Below, in pieces: positions 41,908-50,801 of a DNA stretch of 62,495 nt (its first letter is position 1; every line of letters begins with the position of its first letter). Made by a program: the position numbers and the translations under genes. The DNA lies in the NCBI GenBank assembly GCA_015231405.1, contig JADGBR010000018.1, positions 1-62,495 of the forward strand. Direction: 5' to 3'. The stretch comes from Candidatus Omnitrophota bacterium. Its GTDB lineage: Bacteria; Omnitrophota; Gorgyraeia; Tantalellales; Tantalellaceae. The notes beneath the pieces were generated by a model. That model saw nothing but the letters and a program-made list of their open reading frames with translations. It did no database searches and had not been told where the DNA came from.

Positions 41908-43638
41908 ATGGGAACCCGGAAAGAATGTACCGTGCGTGATAAATTAGTATATCATTGCTGGCAGAACCACGCTATACGTTATCCCGGGAATGAGGCAATA
42001 GTCCATTGGGACGCGCTTGGTGAACCTTTTCGTTGGACATATGGCAGCTTACTTGACGTATCCGATACTATCGCCTGCAGCCTTATCCGGAGCGGAATAG
42101 AGACAGGCGATGTATGCGCTCTCATTTTAAGGCACAATAAGTTCTTCTACCCGACTTACTTAGCCATAGCCGCTATCGGGGCCATCCCGGCGGTGCTGGC
42201 ATATCCGAACGCGCGGCTTCATCCGGATAAGTTCGTCCACGGCATGTCTGGAATGCTCGAACGGTCCGGGCTTGATTGGATATTGACGGAAAAGGACCTC
42301 GCGCCTGTTATCGACCCGCTTACCGCGGCCGGGCAAAACAGGATAAAAGGCATCCTTTTCCCCCTGGAATGGACCGGCTCGGCCCGGACAGGGAACAGGA
42401 ATTCTCTACCGATCGGAAAAAGACGGGATACGCTGGATAACGCGTCGCCGTTCTTACTTCAGCACTCCTCGGGCACTACAGGCCTGCAAAAAGCCGTAGT
42501 CATGTCCAATAAGGCCATCCTTGACCATGTTAATAATTATTCCGCGGCGATAGGGCTGTCTCAACATGACAAGGTAGTGAACTGGCTGCCCCTTTACCAT
42601 GACATGGGCCTCATAGCGGCGTTCATTCTGCCTCTCGCTTTCGGGATACCTTCGATCCAATTGGACCCTTTCCAGTGGGTCACCGCCCCGTCGATCCTGT
42701 TACATGCCGTCACAAGGGAAAAAGCTACCCTGGCCTGGATGCCTAATTTCGCATATGTTTTCTTGGCCGACAGGATACCAGACGATGAACTGGATGGCGT
42801 GGACCTTTCCAGCATAAGGATGCTCATTAATTCGAGTGAAGTGGTACGCGGGGAAAGCCACGAGAAATTCTTCAACCGTTTCGTGAAATACGGATTCCGG
42901 CGCTCGGCCCTTTCGACCTGCTACGCCATGGCCGAAGCGACATTCGCCGTTACCCAGACACCTCCAGGTTCCGACGCCGTTTCGCTGGCGGTCGACAGTC
43001 AAGCCCTGGCCAAAAGGAAGGTCCTTCCCGCGCGCGGCGTCGGCCCGTCGAAGTTATGCGTATCTTCGGGAAAACCCATACCCGGATGTTCGGTAAAGAT
43101 CTCCGACAAGGACGGAACGGAAATGCCTGACGACCGAATCGGAACGGTGCTCATAAGATCGGACTCCCTGTTCGACGGCTATATGAACGACCCGGAAAAG
43201 ACCCGCCTGTCCAAACGCGACGGGTGGTATATAAGCGGCGACCTCGGGTTCATCCATGACGGCGAATGTTTTGTCATAGGCAGAGAGGATGATGTCATAA
43301 TAAATGCCGGAAGGAATATTTTTCCCGAAGACGTGGAGGATGCCGTGAACACGGTACCTGGGGTCATTCCGGGACGTGTCGTAGCGTTCGGCGTCGAGGA
43401 TGCAGCGACAGGCACCGAGAAGGTCTGCCTGGCCGCGGAAACCCCGTATTTGACCGAAAAAGAGAAAGAAGCACTTAAACTTGCCGTCAAAATAGCCGGC
43501 ATGGCGGTCGACGTGACCATTCAAGAGGTATACCTTGTCCCGCCCAGGTGGCTGATAAAAAGCTCGTCCGGGAAACCGAGCCGTAAGACCAACATGGCTC
43601 GGATACTGTCCGGCGATATTACTCGAGGAGGAACATGA
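41908..43638 (+). CDS. Fatty acyl-AMP ligase (FAAL-type adenylating enzyme)
   Basis: 576 residues. The adenylation motif is SSGTTGLQK (187-195), FAAL-typical WLPLYHDMGL spans 226-235, the A5-like motif lies at CYAMAEATFAVTQT, A7 is SGDLGF and A8 is GREDDVIINAGRNIFPEDVE. Catalytic Lys556 is in SSGKPSRKTN. FAALs activate a fatty acid as acyl-AMP and load it on an acyl carrier protein instead of CoA; the next gene encodes such a carrier and overlaps by four bases. It is one of only two plus-strand genes in the glycan locus. No Shine-Dalgarno precedes the ATG and a T+A-rich -10-like stretch lies close to it, so a very short leader is possible. Confidence 0.9.
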   Translation: MGTRKECTVRDKLVYHCWQNHAIRYPGNEAIVHWDALGEPFRWTYGSLLDVSDTIACSLIRSGIETGDVCALILRHNKFFYPTYLAIAAIGAIPAVLAYPNARLHPDKFVHGMSGMLERSGLDWILTEKDLAPVIDPLTAAGQNRIKGILFPLEWTGSARTGNRNSLPIGKRRDTLDNASPFLLQHSSGTTGLQKAVVMSNKAILDHVNNYSAAIGLSQHDKVVNWLPLYHDMGLIAAFILPLAFGIPSIQLDPFQWVTAPSILLHAVTREKATLAWMPNFAYVFLADRIPDDELDGVDLSSIRMLINSSEVVRGESHEKFFNRFVKYGFRRSALSTCYAMAEATFAVTQTPPGSDAVSLAVDSQALAKRKVLPARGVGPSKLCVSSGKPIPGCSVKISDKDGTEMPDDRIGTVLIRSDSLFDGYMNDPEKTRLSKRDGWYISGDLGFIHDGECFVIGREDDVIINAGRNIFPEDVEDAVNTVPGVIPGRVVAFGVEDAATGTEKVCLAAETPYLTEKEKEALKLAVKIAGMAVDVTIQEVYLVPPRWLIKSSSGKPSRKTNMARILSGDITRGGT

Positions 43639-43874
43639 TATCGGAGCGGATGAAAAAAGTCATCTTAAGAGCGCTGAGACTCAAAGAGTTCGATCTCAGG
43701 GATGAGACGCGCGCCTATGAGGTCCCGGGCTGGGACTCTTTGAACCACGTCGTCGTCCTGGCGGCCATAGAAAAAGAATATAATTTGCGTTTCAGGTCGC
43801 ATGAAGTGCTGCCCCTCTCTAACATCGGCGACCTCCAGGCGCTTGTGGACAGGAAAATGGCCGACGCCCGGTGA
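43635..43874 (+). CDS. Acyl carrier protein
   Basis: 79 residues with the phosphopantetheine attachment site Ser35 in GWDSLNHV, followed by helix II and ALVDRK near the end. The ATG overlaps the ligase stop (ATGA) and a strong GAGGAGGAA ribosome site precedes it. It would accept the fatty acid from the ligase and present it to an acyltransferase, most likely the MBOAT protein encoded by the convergent operon. Its stop codon ends one base before the end of the SGNH gene on the other strand. Confidence 0.92.
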   Translation: MISERMKKVILRALRLKEFDLRDETRAYEVPGWDSLNHVVVLAAIEKEYNLRFRSHEVLPLSNIGDLQALVDRKMADAR

Positions 43875-45077
43875 TCACCCTAATCGCGCCGTGCCGGATC
43901 CGGCGCCCCCCAAGTCAGAGGCGAACATCTTGTTAACAGACTCCCTCTTCAGATGTATGGCATCTGAAAAGTCGGACTCTGTCATGCCGCACGCCTTCGG
44001 GCCGTATGACCCTATGACCGGTATACCGTTCCCGTCCGCGAAATCCCTGACATAATTCTCAACTTCATTTATAACGGAATATTTATCGCTCGCGGACAGG
44101 ATATCGTAAGCGTACGGATGGTATGGCGCCAGCCATATAACGACTTGTATTTTTTCGCGAAGCAGATACTTCACGAACACCTCGAATTCATGGGTAAGCT
44201 TAGGATCTCTACGGCTGAATGCCTGCCTGGCAAAATGGCCCAGGATGAAAGCGGCTTTAACGTTCCGGAGTATCTCGTCGTTCTCTCTCATCCTCGAGCT
44301 CCTGGAGGCTAGCATGGACCCGTCCGAAAGCTCGACGTCGGCGTCCAGGTCCGTCCGTCCGGTAGGATAATACCTCACCCGAAGAAGGCTTCCTTTATGA
44401 TCATCGCGCGCCAGTGACCTTAACCTCTGGAGCGCGGACTGGAAATAACTTATGGATAACAGCTGCGAATACTTATATATCTTAAAGACCCGGGTGTTAA
44501 TATCGTTCAAGAGCGATGAGGCCGGACTGCCGGCATACAGGCCGACGAAAGAAAAGAAGTTATACGTGTATATGTCCAGGGTCCTCCACGTCTCCACATG
44601 GTTGTGTTCATTGAATATCCACGGGTCGACTCCCAATACGACCGTACGCGGAAGCAATCCTTTTTCCCTGTATAGTTCCAGCAGCCCGATGTAGTCTCCC
44701 AGCGTGGAAGCCATTACGGAGTTATTATGGAATGTCCTGCCGGGGAATAGCCGCTCGCCTATCTGATGGGACCTGCTGGACCCGAAAACCACCACTTCGT
44801 TCCTTTCCGTTAACCCTTCTATATAGAACTTTTGAAGCAGCCTGTCATTATGATCCGATAAGATAGCGACATTTTCATTCCGCAATAACCGGGAGGCTAT
44901 ATCCCTCATCGTATCATCGGAGGTGAAAATAGCCGCCGGATCGACAATGTAGTTCACCAGGACGAGAAGTATCACCAGCGGTAAAAAAACGGCCGCTCTC
45001 GCGATAAGCCCGACTGTCAGTCCGCGCACCCTTTCCCTGTGCGCGGCGCTTTTAGAACTGAAAATAGATGAAACCAT
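43875..45077 (-). CDS. SGNH-type, DltD/AlgX-like membrane-anchored protein, partner of MBOAT acyltransferase
   Basis: 400 residues with one N-terminal membrane anchor (about 24-43), leaving the rest outside the membrane. A serine block VVFGSSRSHQIG (98-107) provides the nucleophile-like Ser of SGNH proteins and Asp372-x-x-His375 (DAIHL) the rest of the triad. GVDPWIF and WLAPYHP lie between. Such proteins cooperate with MBOAT channels in moving an acyl group onto an extracytoplasmic glycan or teichoic acid. The start lies 26 bases inside the MBOAT gene. Confidence 0.78.
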   Translation of the reverse strand: MVSSIFSSKSAAHRERVRGLTVGLIARAAVFLPLVILLVLVNYIVDPAAIFTSDDTMRDIASRLLRNENVAILSDHNDRLLQKFYIEGLTERNEVVVFGSSRSHQIGERLFPGRTFHNNSVMASTLGDYIGLLELYREKGLLPRTVVLGVDPWIFNEHNHVETWRTLDIYTYNFFSFVGLYAGSPASSLLNDINTRVFKIYKYSQLLSISYFQSALQRLRSLARDDHKGSLLRVRYYPTGRTDLDADVELSDGSMLASRSSRMRENDEILRNVKAAFILGHFARQAFSRRDPKLTHEFEVFVKYLLREKIQVVIWLAPYHPYAYDILSASDKYSVINEVENYVRDFADGNGIPVIGSYGPKACGMTESDFSDAIHLKRESVNKMFASDLGGAGSGTARLG

Positions 45078-46494
45078 TTTGTTTCATGACCCCGAAGAAC
45101 ATTATGAATAAAAGACACGTGTAATAAAACGCTGCCCTGACAGGAAAAGAATATTTCCTGACCGCCTCCAGATCGTTCTTTCGATATTGAAGCACCTGTA
45201 CCCCCAGAAGAAAGGCTGTGTAGAATAACAGCGACAAGAAATAGTGCTGTATCCCTATCCCCGGCAATACCCTGAAATTAAATAAAACGGCTTCGATCAT
45301 GCTCTTCGCCTGAGCAATGGACCCGGCCCTGAAGAAGAGCCATCCCAGACAGACCAGATGGAAGCAGAAGACCATCCTTAGAATGAGCCATGCGTTCCGC
45401 AAGATCCTGTTCCGGGGCTCGCCTATTCCTGCGAGGACCGGCTGCAATATCCTGTATCCTGAAAGAAGAGCTCCATGATATACCCCCCACAATATGAATG
45501 TCCAGCTGGCGCCGTGCCAGAACCCGCAGAGAGTGAACGTCACCATCAAAGCCGCCATCACCCCCAGCCCTCCCAACCCTCTCCAGGCGAAAGACAGCGG
45601 CATGAAAAGGTAATCCATGAACCATGTCGACAAAGACATGTGCCATCTTTTCCAGAAACCCTGAGGGTTAGTGGCAAAATAAGGGAGGTTGAAGTTGACT
45701 GGGATATCGAACCCCATCCATTTGCCGAGCCCCATAGCTATGCATGAATACCCAGCGAAATCGCCGAATATCTGAAAGGCAAAGGCATAAAGGCTTAAGA
45801 GGACCATCACCCCGTTATAATTGCCGGACGAGGAAAAGACCGGGTCAACTATCATGGCCAGATTGTCCGCAACAAAAACCTTAAGGAAGAACCCCCAGAC
45901 CATAAGGTGGCACCCCTCGTAGAACCTGCTGAACCGTAGGCGTCTGGGGCTCATTATCTGCGGCATCATCGTCTTGGCCCTCAATATCGGCCCCGCGACA
46001 AGGTGCGGGAAAAACGCCACAAATACCGCAAAATCCAGGAAATTGCGGACGGGTTTCATCTCCCCGCGGTAAATGTCTATGCTGTAGCTCATCGTTTGAA
46101 ATGTATAAAAAGATATACCTAAAGGAAGTATGATATTAAAAAGAACGGGGTCCCCGGGTAAACCGAACCGGCTGAGCAATAAATGCAGATTGGCCGAAAA
46201 GAAATTGAAATATTTAAAGATCCCGAGGATGAACAGGTTCCCGAACATCGCGCACCCCAGGATGACCTTCCGCCGCCTTTCCCCGTCCGCCATGTAAATT
46301 TGCATGCCGCAAATATAGTCGAGGACCGTCGACGCTAATAACAACGACAGGAAGCGCCAGTCCCATGACCCGTAAAAAACATAGCTGGCTATCAGTAATA
46401 GCGCGTTCTGCACCCGCACCTTGCCGTTGACCGCGAGATAAAGCAGGTAAAAAACACCCATGAACACGAAGAATTGACAGGAATTAAATACCAT
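45052..46494 (-). CDS. MBOAT-family O-acyltransferase (AlgI/DltB-like)
   Basis: 480 residues from the ATG at 46494, preceded by GGGAG. About ten membrane helices. The family motif KRWHMSLSTWF lies near residues 282-292, and the invariant histidine is in CGFWHGASWTF (His327) with a second in VYHGAL. MBOAT proteins of this class pass acyl groups across the membrane to polysaccharides. With the SGNH protein encoded downstream and the ligase and carrier encoded opposite, it makes a four-part acylation system analogous to DltABCD. Confidence 0.92.
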   Translation of the reverse strand: MVFNSCQFFVFMGVFYLLYLAVNGKVRVQNALLLIASYVFYGSWDWRFLSLLLASTVLDYICGMQIYMADGERRRKVILGCAMFGNLFILGIFKYFNFFSANLHLLLSRFGLPGDPVLFNIILPLGISFYTFQTMSYSIDIYRGEMKPVRNFLDFAVFVAFFPHLVAGPILRAKTMMPQIMSPRRLRFSRFYEGCHLMVWGFFLKVFVADNLAMIVDPVFSSSGNYNGVMVLLSLYAFAFQIFGDFAGYSCIAMGLGKWMGFDIPVNFNLPYFATNPQGFWKRWHMSLSTWFMDYLFMPLSFAWRGLGGLGVMAALMVTFTLCGFWHGASWTFILWGVYHGALLSGYRILQPVLAGIGEPRNRILRNAWLILRMVFCFHLVCLGWLFFRAGSIAQAKSMIEAVLFNFRVLPGIGIQHYFLSLLFYTAFLLGVQVLQYRKNDLEAVRKYSFPVRAAFYYTCLLFIMFFGVMKQNGFIYFQF

Positions 46495-47593
46495 TTTCAC
46501 TCCCGCAGCCGGAAATGTGTTCCCGCCACCCGAATAAGGCATCTTTTATCAGATAAGGCAGATGGTGGCTGACATTGAAGGAGAACCCGCATGAACACCC
46601 GGCGCATTCTTTGAAGAACATTTTTCTCTCGGCTTTCAGGAACTCTTTATCATCCAAAATATCCCGTAAAGGCCGGGAGGTGATATCGCCAAAACTTCCC
46701 ATGGAGAGGCACCCCCCGAGAACACCGCCTTCCGGGCTTATGTATAACCTTTTTTGAGAGGATATGCACGGCACGCCCTTTTGAACGGGATCGCCGAAAT
46801 ACGAAACGGCGTACCCGGCGCCGGAGCCCGCTAAGATAACCGACCCCGGGCGTTCCTTTTCAGCTGACCTGATCTCTTCCATAAGCCTCACCAGGGCGGC
46901 CTTATCGCCGGAACTATCTATCCAATGGACGCTCTTATTTTCCTCGATATCGAAAATGGAAGAACTCCTGTCTAAAAGGCATAAGGCGATAGGAAGGCCG
47001 TTCTCGCCGGCCAGATCCCTGACCCCCGTAAAAGTACTGAGGGTGTCCTTCATCACCGTAAAATTAATATAGGGCTTCAGCTTTGCCGCTTTTCTGGCCT
47101 TACCCAAAAGCTCAATGGCGTTCTTGACATGCGGGAAACCGCCCGGGACGTTCCTGATCCTTTCATATTCTTCCCCGACAGCGTCCAGGGATACTCCGAC
47201 GGAATACACCCCGCCTTTTATGAACTTATCGACCGCCCGTTCGTCTATAAGAAGGCCGTTGGTCGTGAACGCGGGAGTCATCCCTATACCCGAGGAGTAA
47301 GATGCGAGTTCGTATACCCCTTTATATAAAAGTGGCTCGCCTCCGGTAAAATGCACACTCGTAAAACCCGTGTCCCGGGCCTCGCGGATGACCCGCTCCC
47401 ATGTCTCGGGCCGGAGTTCGCTTCCCGCATGTTCACGCCACAGTTTGCACATCACGCAACGCGCATTGCACCTGGAGGTGACCATTATCACCAGTGTGTC
47501 AAACGCGGGCTTTGCCGAGGAATAGACTGATGGCGCCTTCGCCGCTATATACGACCTTAATATGGTCCCCAAATGCCCTATGATCTTTTTCAT
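46484..47593 (-). CDS. Radical SAM protein, SPASM-like C-terminus
   Basis: 369 residues. The cluster motif is Cys42, Cys46 and Cys49 (CNARCVMC). HFTGGEPLLYK, FTTNGLLID and GVSLDAVGEEYERIR are the classical motifs of MoaA/SPASM-type enzymes. The C-terminal part has ISPEGGVLGGCLSMGSFGDI and clustered cysteines ECAGCSCG, which suggest an auxiliary Fe-S cluster. Unlike the seven other large radical SAM proteins here it has no B12-type domain. The start overlaps the preceding gene's stop by four bases. Substrate unknown. Confidence 0.87.
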   Translation of the reverse strand: MKKIIGHLGTILRSYIAAKAPSVYSSAKPAFDTLVIMVTSRCNARCVMCKLWREHAGSELRPETWERVIREARDTGFTSVHFTGGEPLLYKGVYELASYSSGIGMTPAFTTNGLLIDERAVDKFIKGGVYSVGVSLDAVGEEYERIRNVPGGFPHVKNAIELLGKARKAAKLKPYINFTVMKDTLSTFTGVRDLAGENGLPIALCLLDRSSSIFDIEENKSVHWIDSSGDKAALVRLMEEIRSAEKERPGSVILAGSGAGYAVSYFGDPVQKGVPCISSQKRLYISPEGGVLGGCLSMGSFGDITSRPLRDILDDKEFLKAERKMFFKECAGCSCGFSFNVSHHLPYLIKDALFGWREHISGCGSENGI

Positions 47594-49395
47594 GATGTTT
47601 GGATGAAGACTTTCATGTTCTCCGCGGTAGCTTCCCTGAAATATTCGCGGGCATACGCTATCCCTTTCTCCTTTTTACGCGAGGCGAGCTCCGGGTCAAG
47701 GAGCATGATGTCCTTTATCAACCCTTTGAATATCCGTGGGTCACGGCATATCCATTTATTCTCTCCGAGCCCGAACATGGGATCGGTATCCAGGAAATTC
47801 CCGAAATCGAGATAGATGGCCGGTACGCCGACGGCCACGGCTTCCAACGCGCAAGTCGAGGAGGCGTAGACGACGATATCGCATTCTCCGAGCGATCTCC
47901 CGAGTTTATTCCCGGTATCCAGGGTGAATCTGAAATTTACCGGAGTATATATCCTAAACGCTTTATTGATATCGACACCGGGATGCGGCCTTATTGTGAC
48001 ATTATACCCTTCAGCTATCCCGGCTGAGTCCAGGAACCTGAAAGCCCGGACATATTCGTCAAGGTTGGAAGCGAGTGTAACGAGCAGGTTCACGGGCGCC
48101 GCGCCGCGGGACTTAACCCCATCTTCCGGGGAGCCTATCACCTGCCTCAGCGCGCAACCGGTAATGACCTTCTCTCTCCGGAACCCGAACTTCTCAACAA
48201 ACATATCACCGGTAATTTTACCCGTCGATATGATCTTAAGCGGTAAAGGCGTTATCTCTTCCTCGCCCTGTTCCATGATGAAATTGACATGTTTGGGAAT
48301 GAGCGCCGCGTGCTGATACCCGTATATCGGGATATTGTTCCGCCCCGCGGCCAGCGCGACCATTTTTTCCCATGACCGGTTCTCGAATGGATAAAGTATT
48401 TTCGCCGGCCGGACACGCTTCGATAATCCCAGGACACAATGGTAAATGAAATTATTCAAAAGGACCTGCCCCGAGCTAAAGGACTCGGCGATCTGGGCAT
48501 AAAGCAGAGGGCTTATATCCTCACCGTCGATATCGAACGCGATACGTTTTCCCGCGATACGACGGTAACATGAAGCCGTATACAATAAACTTCCCGGTAA
48601 GGCCCCGGCCGAAGCGAAATATTCCAAGGGATAATCCGTCCCCCCCGAGAATATCCTTTTCTTTCTCAGTATCCTGGAGAACCGGCATACCGTATAACCG
48701 CAGGAAATGTGTTTTTTGCCGGCGGAATCGAGGAACCTGGATAACCCGCCGAAATAGAAATTTCTGAAAGCTCCGTCTTTGTCAAAAGAGCCATCGATGA
48801 AATGCTCTATTATGGCCGTATCCACCCTGCCCGGACGGGGGTTAAAGAAAACAGCGGCCGCTAACTGCCTGAGCCCCAGCGTAACAAACCTCCACGCGAC
48901 GGTAACGAACGGTATGGACTTGACGCGCGAAAGCATGCAGGATGAACGACCGACCTCCGCCAACGCATGTATACCCCTCCCGGCCGCCCATGAGCGGATA
49001 AAACACGCAAGCCTGACATTGTCCGTCACGACGAGGACGCATAGAGCCGGGTTCTTTTCCATTAATTTTTTCACGCACAGAAAATCGAATACGTCCTTGC
49101 AAAGAGACGCGTGCAGCGGGTTCTTGCTTGTAAAGTCCATCGCCCACCAGCCGCGGAAAGAGTTCTCTTTGTTCAGCCGGTATATAAGCCTGCTGTATGC
49201 CGCGGCGAACGCGTCGCGGTCAACCAGGTCCCGGGCTCTGGCCTCTTCGGCGCTCCCGACAGAGCCAAGGTAACCCCTTATCGCGGAGCTTTCCCGGACC
49301 TCGTCGATAAAGAACGGCGCTATGCCTCCGGGCCCTTCTTTTACCGCCGCCTTTATAGACCGAAGCCTGTTCGAAATAACAATTCTTTTCTTCAT
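47590..49395 (-). CDS. Surface carbohydrate biosynthesis protein, GT-B-like
   Basis: 601 residues, soluble. The N-terminal half has FRGWWAMDFTSKNPL, as in a group of uncharacterised surface-carbohydrate proteins known from Leptospira O-antigen loci. The C-terminal half resembles a GT-B nucleotide-binding domain, with PIYGYQHAALIPK, VLVTLASNLDEYVRAFRFL-type strands and the late motif VVYASSTCALEAVAVGVPAIYLD. I take it to be a glycosyltransferase for an unusual sugar, by context. It is coupled by four-base overlaps to both neighbours. Confidence 0.65.
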   Translation of the reverse strand: MKKRIVISNRLRSIKAAVKEGPGGIAPFFIDEVRESSAIRGYLGSVGSAEEARARDLVDRDAFAAAYSRLIYRLNKENSFRGWWAMDFTSKNPLHASLCKDVFDFLCVKKLMEKNPALCVLVVTDNVRLACFIRSWAAGRGIHALAEVGRSSCMLSRVKSIPFVTVAWRFVTLGLRQLAAAVFFNPRPGRVDTAIIEHFIDGSFDKDGAFRNFYFGGLSRFLDSAGKKHISCGYTVCRFSRILRKKRIFSGGTDYPLEYFASAGALPGSLLYTASCYRRIAGKRIAFDIDGEDISPLLYAQIAESFSSGQVLLNNFIYHCVLGLSKRVRPAKILYPFENRSWEKMVALAAGRNNIPIYGYQHAALIPKHVNFIMEQGEEEITPLPLKIISTGKITGDMFVEKFGFRREKVITGCALRQVIGSPEDGVKSRGAAPVNLLVTLASNLDEYVRAFRFLDSAGIAEGYNVTIRPHPGVDINKAFRIYTPVNFRFTLDTGNKLGRSLGECDIVVYASSTCALEAVAVGVPAIYLDFGNFLDTDPMFGLGENKWICRDPRIFKGLIKDIMLLDPELASRKKEKGIAYAREYFREATAENMKVFIQTS

Positions 49396-50801
49396 CCCTT
49401 ATTCCCCAGCATCCCTAAGTCCTTAATTATTTTCCAGGCCGTGTCTTTTATCCCGGACTGCCTCATATGCGCGGATATACTCCGGAACACGGAAAAGTTC
49501 AGGATATTCCTTTTCAAAAAATGCCTTCTGAGGCTATTCACCCCGGCATATATGACGTCGCGGTACACGTCGTCGGGCATATCTGTCAGATTTATAGTGA
49601 GCTCCATCACCGACGCCCTGTCCAAACCAATTAAATAGTCATCGACGTCCTTTATGCGGCCTTTAGAAACGGCCATATCGAAAAGTTTAGTCCCGGGAAA
49701 AGGTGTAGCGAAAAATATATAGGGTTTTATCCCTATTTCCTTGAAAAACTCAACGGACTCGCGGACGGTCTCCTCCGTTTCCCCTATATAACCGAACATA
49801 AGGCTTGCCTCTATGGTCGGTATGTACCTTTTGGCCAAGATGGCCGCCCTCTTATTGTCTTCGCGCGTCGCTCCCTTTGCCATCACCTTGAGTATCTTAT
49901 CACTGCCAGATTCAAGCCCCAGAGAAATGATAACGCACCCGCTGTCCCTTAGCCGCTTGAGACTTTCCTCATCAAGTGTATCCACCCTCGAAGTCACGCG
50001 GTATTTTATGCCCAGCCGCCTCGAAGTGATCTCACGGCAAAACTCGGCGACCCAGCCCTTGTCGGACAATATACATTCCCCGGAAAGCGCGAATATGCTT
50101 ACCCGATAGGTCCGTTTTAAATATTCTATCTCTTCCACCACGTCGCGGACCTTCCTGTACCTGACCCCATTCGCGACCACCCTGTAACAATTGAAACAAA
50201 AAGTGCAGCTCCAGGGACATCCCCTCTGGACATGCACCTGCATAACGCCGCCGGAATTAACCAAAAGTTTTGCGATAGGGAACTTCCCGTAATCGATCGA
50301 AGCGACCCCGTCAAGCGTCGGCATCAGCTCTCTTTTTGGGGTGAATACGGCCTTATCTTTATCCCTGTACCCTATGCCCTTCACCGAAGAGATCTCGCGC
50401 CTGCCTTCAAGGGCCTCCATAAGTTCTTTTATCGTCACCTCGCCCTCGCCTATCACCGCGAAATCTATGTCGAGTTTGCCCAAACATGTCTCTTTAAGCG
50501 ACGACGCCACCGCGCCGCCGAGTATTATTTTACCGCCTTTGGTTAACCTCCGGATCTCCGGTACGAGCCAATGAAGATAGGGGTATACCGTGACGAGACC
50601 CCCTATGCCCACGATGTCCGGGCCGCTTGATCTTATACGGGCGGAAACTTCTTCCTTTTCAAACCGGTACCCGTCAATATCGAGGATCTCAACGTCATGG
50701 CCCAGGTCCCGGAGAGTGCGGTCTATATACCCTATCCCTATGGAATAATGGCGGGGGTCCTGATCCAGGACCATCGGCGGATTAATGAGAAGTATCTTCA
50801 A
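49392..50801 (-). CDS. Radical SAM protein with N-terminal cobalamin-binding-type domain
   Basis: 469 residues beginning MKILLINPPMVL. The B12-type domain includes KIILGGAVASS and VIGEGEVTI. The cluster cysteines are 195, 199 and 202 (CPWSCTFC), with a fourth nearby cysteine at 205. ISLGLESGSDKILKVM and LMFGYIGETEETVRES follow. The start lies 20 bases inside the neighbouring radical SAM gene, so the two are co-translated. Confidence 0.9.
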   Translation of the reverse strand: MKILLINPPMVLDQDPRHYSIGIGYIDRTLRDLGHDVEILDIDGYRFEKEEVSARIRSSGPDIVGIGGLVTVYPYLHWLVPEIRRLTKGGKIILGGAVASSLKETCLGKLDIDFAVIGEGEVTIKELMEALEGRREISSVKGIGYRDKDKAVFTPKRELMPTLDGVASIDYGKFPIAKLLVNSGGVMQVHVQRGCPWSCTFCFNCYRVVANGVRYRKVRDVVEEIEYLKRTYRVSIFALSGECILSDKGWVAEFCREITSRRLGIKYRVTSRVDTLDEESLKRLRDSGCVIISLGLESGSDKILKVMAKGATREDNKRAAILAKRYIPTIEASLMFGYIGETEETVRESVEFFKEIGIKPYIFFATPFPGTKLFDMAVSKGRIKDVDDYLIGLDRASVMELTINLTDMPDDVYRDVIYAGVNSLRRHFLKRNILNFSVFRSISAHMRQSGIKDTAWKIIKDLGMLGNKG

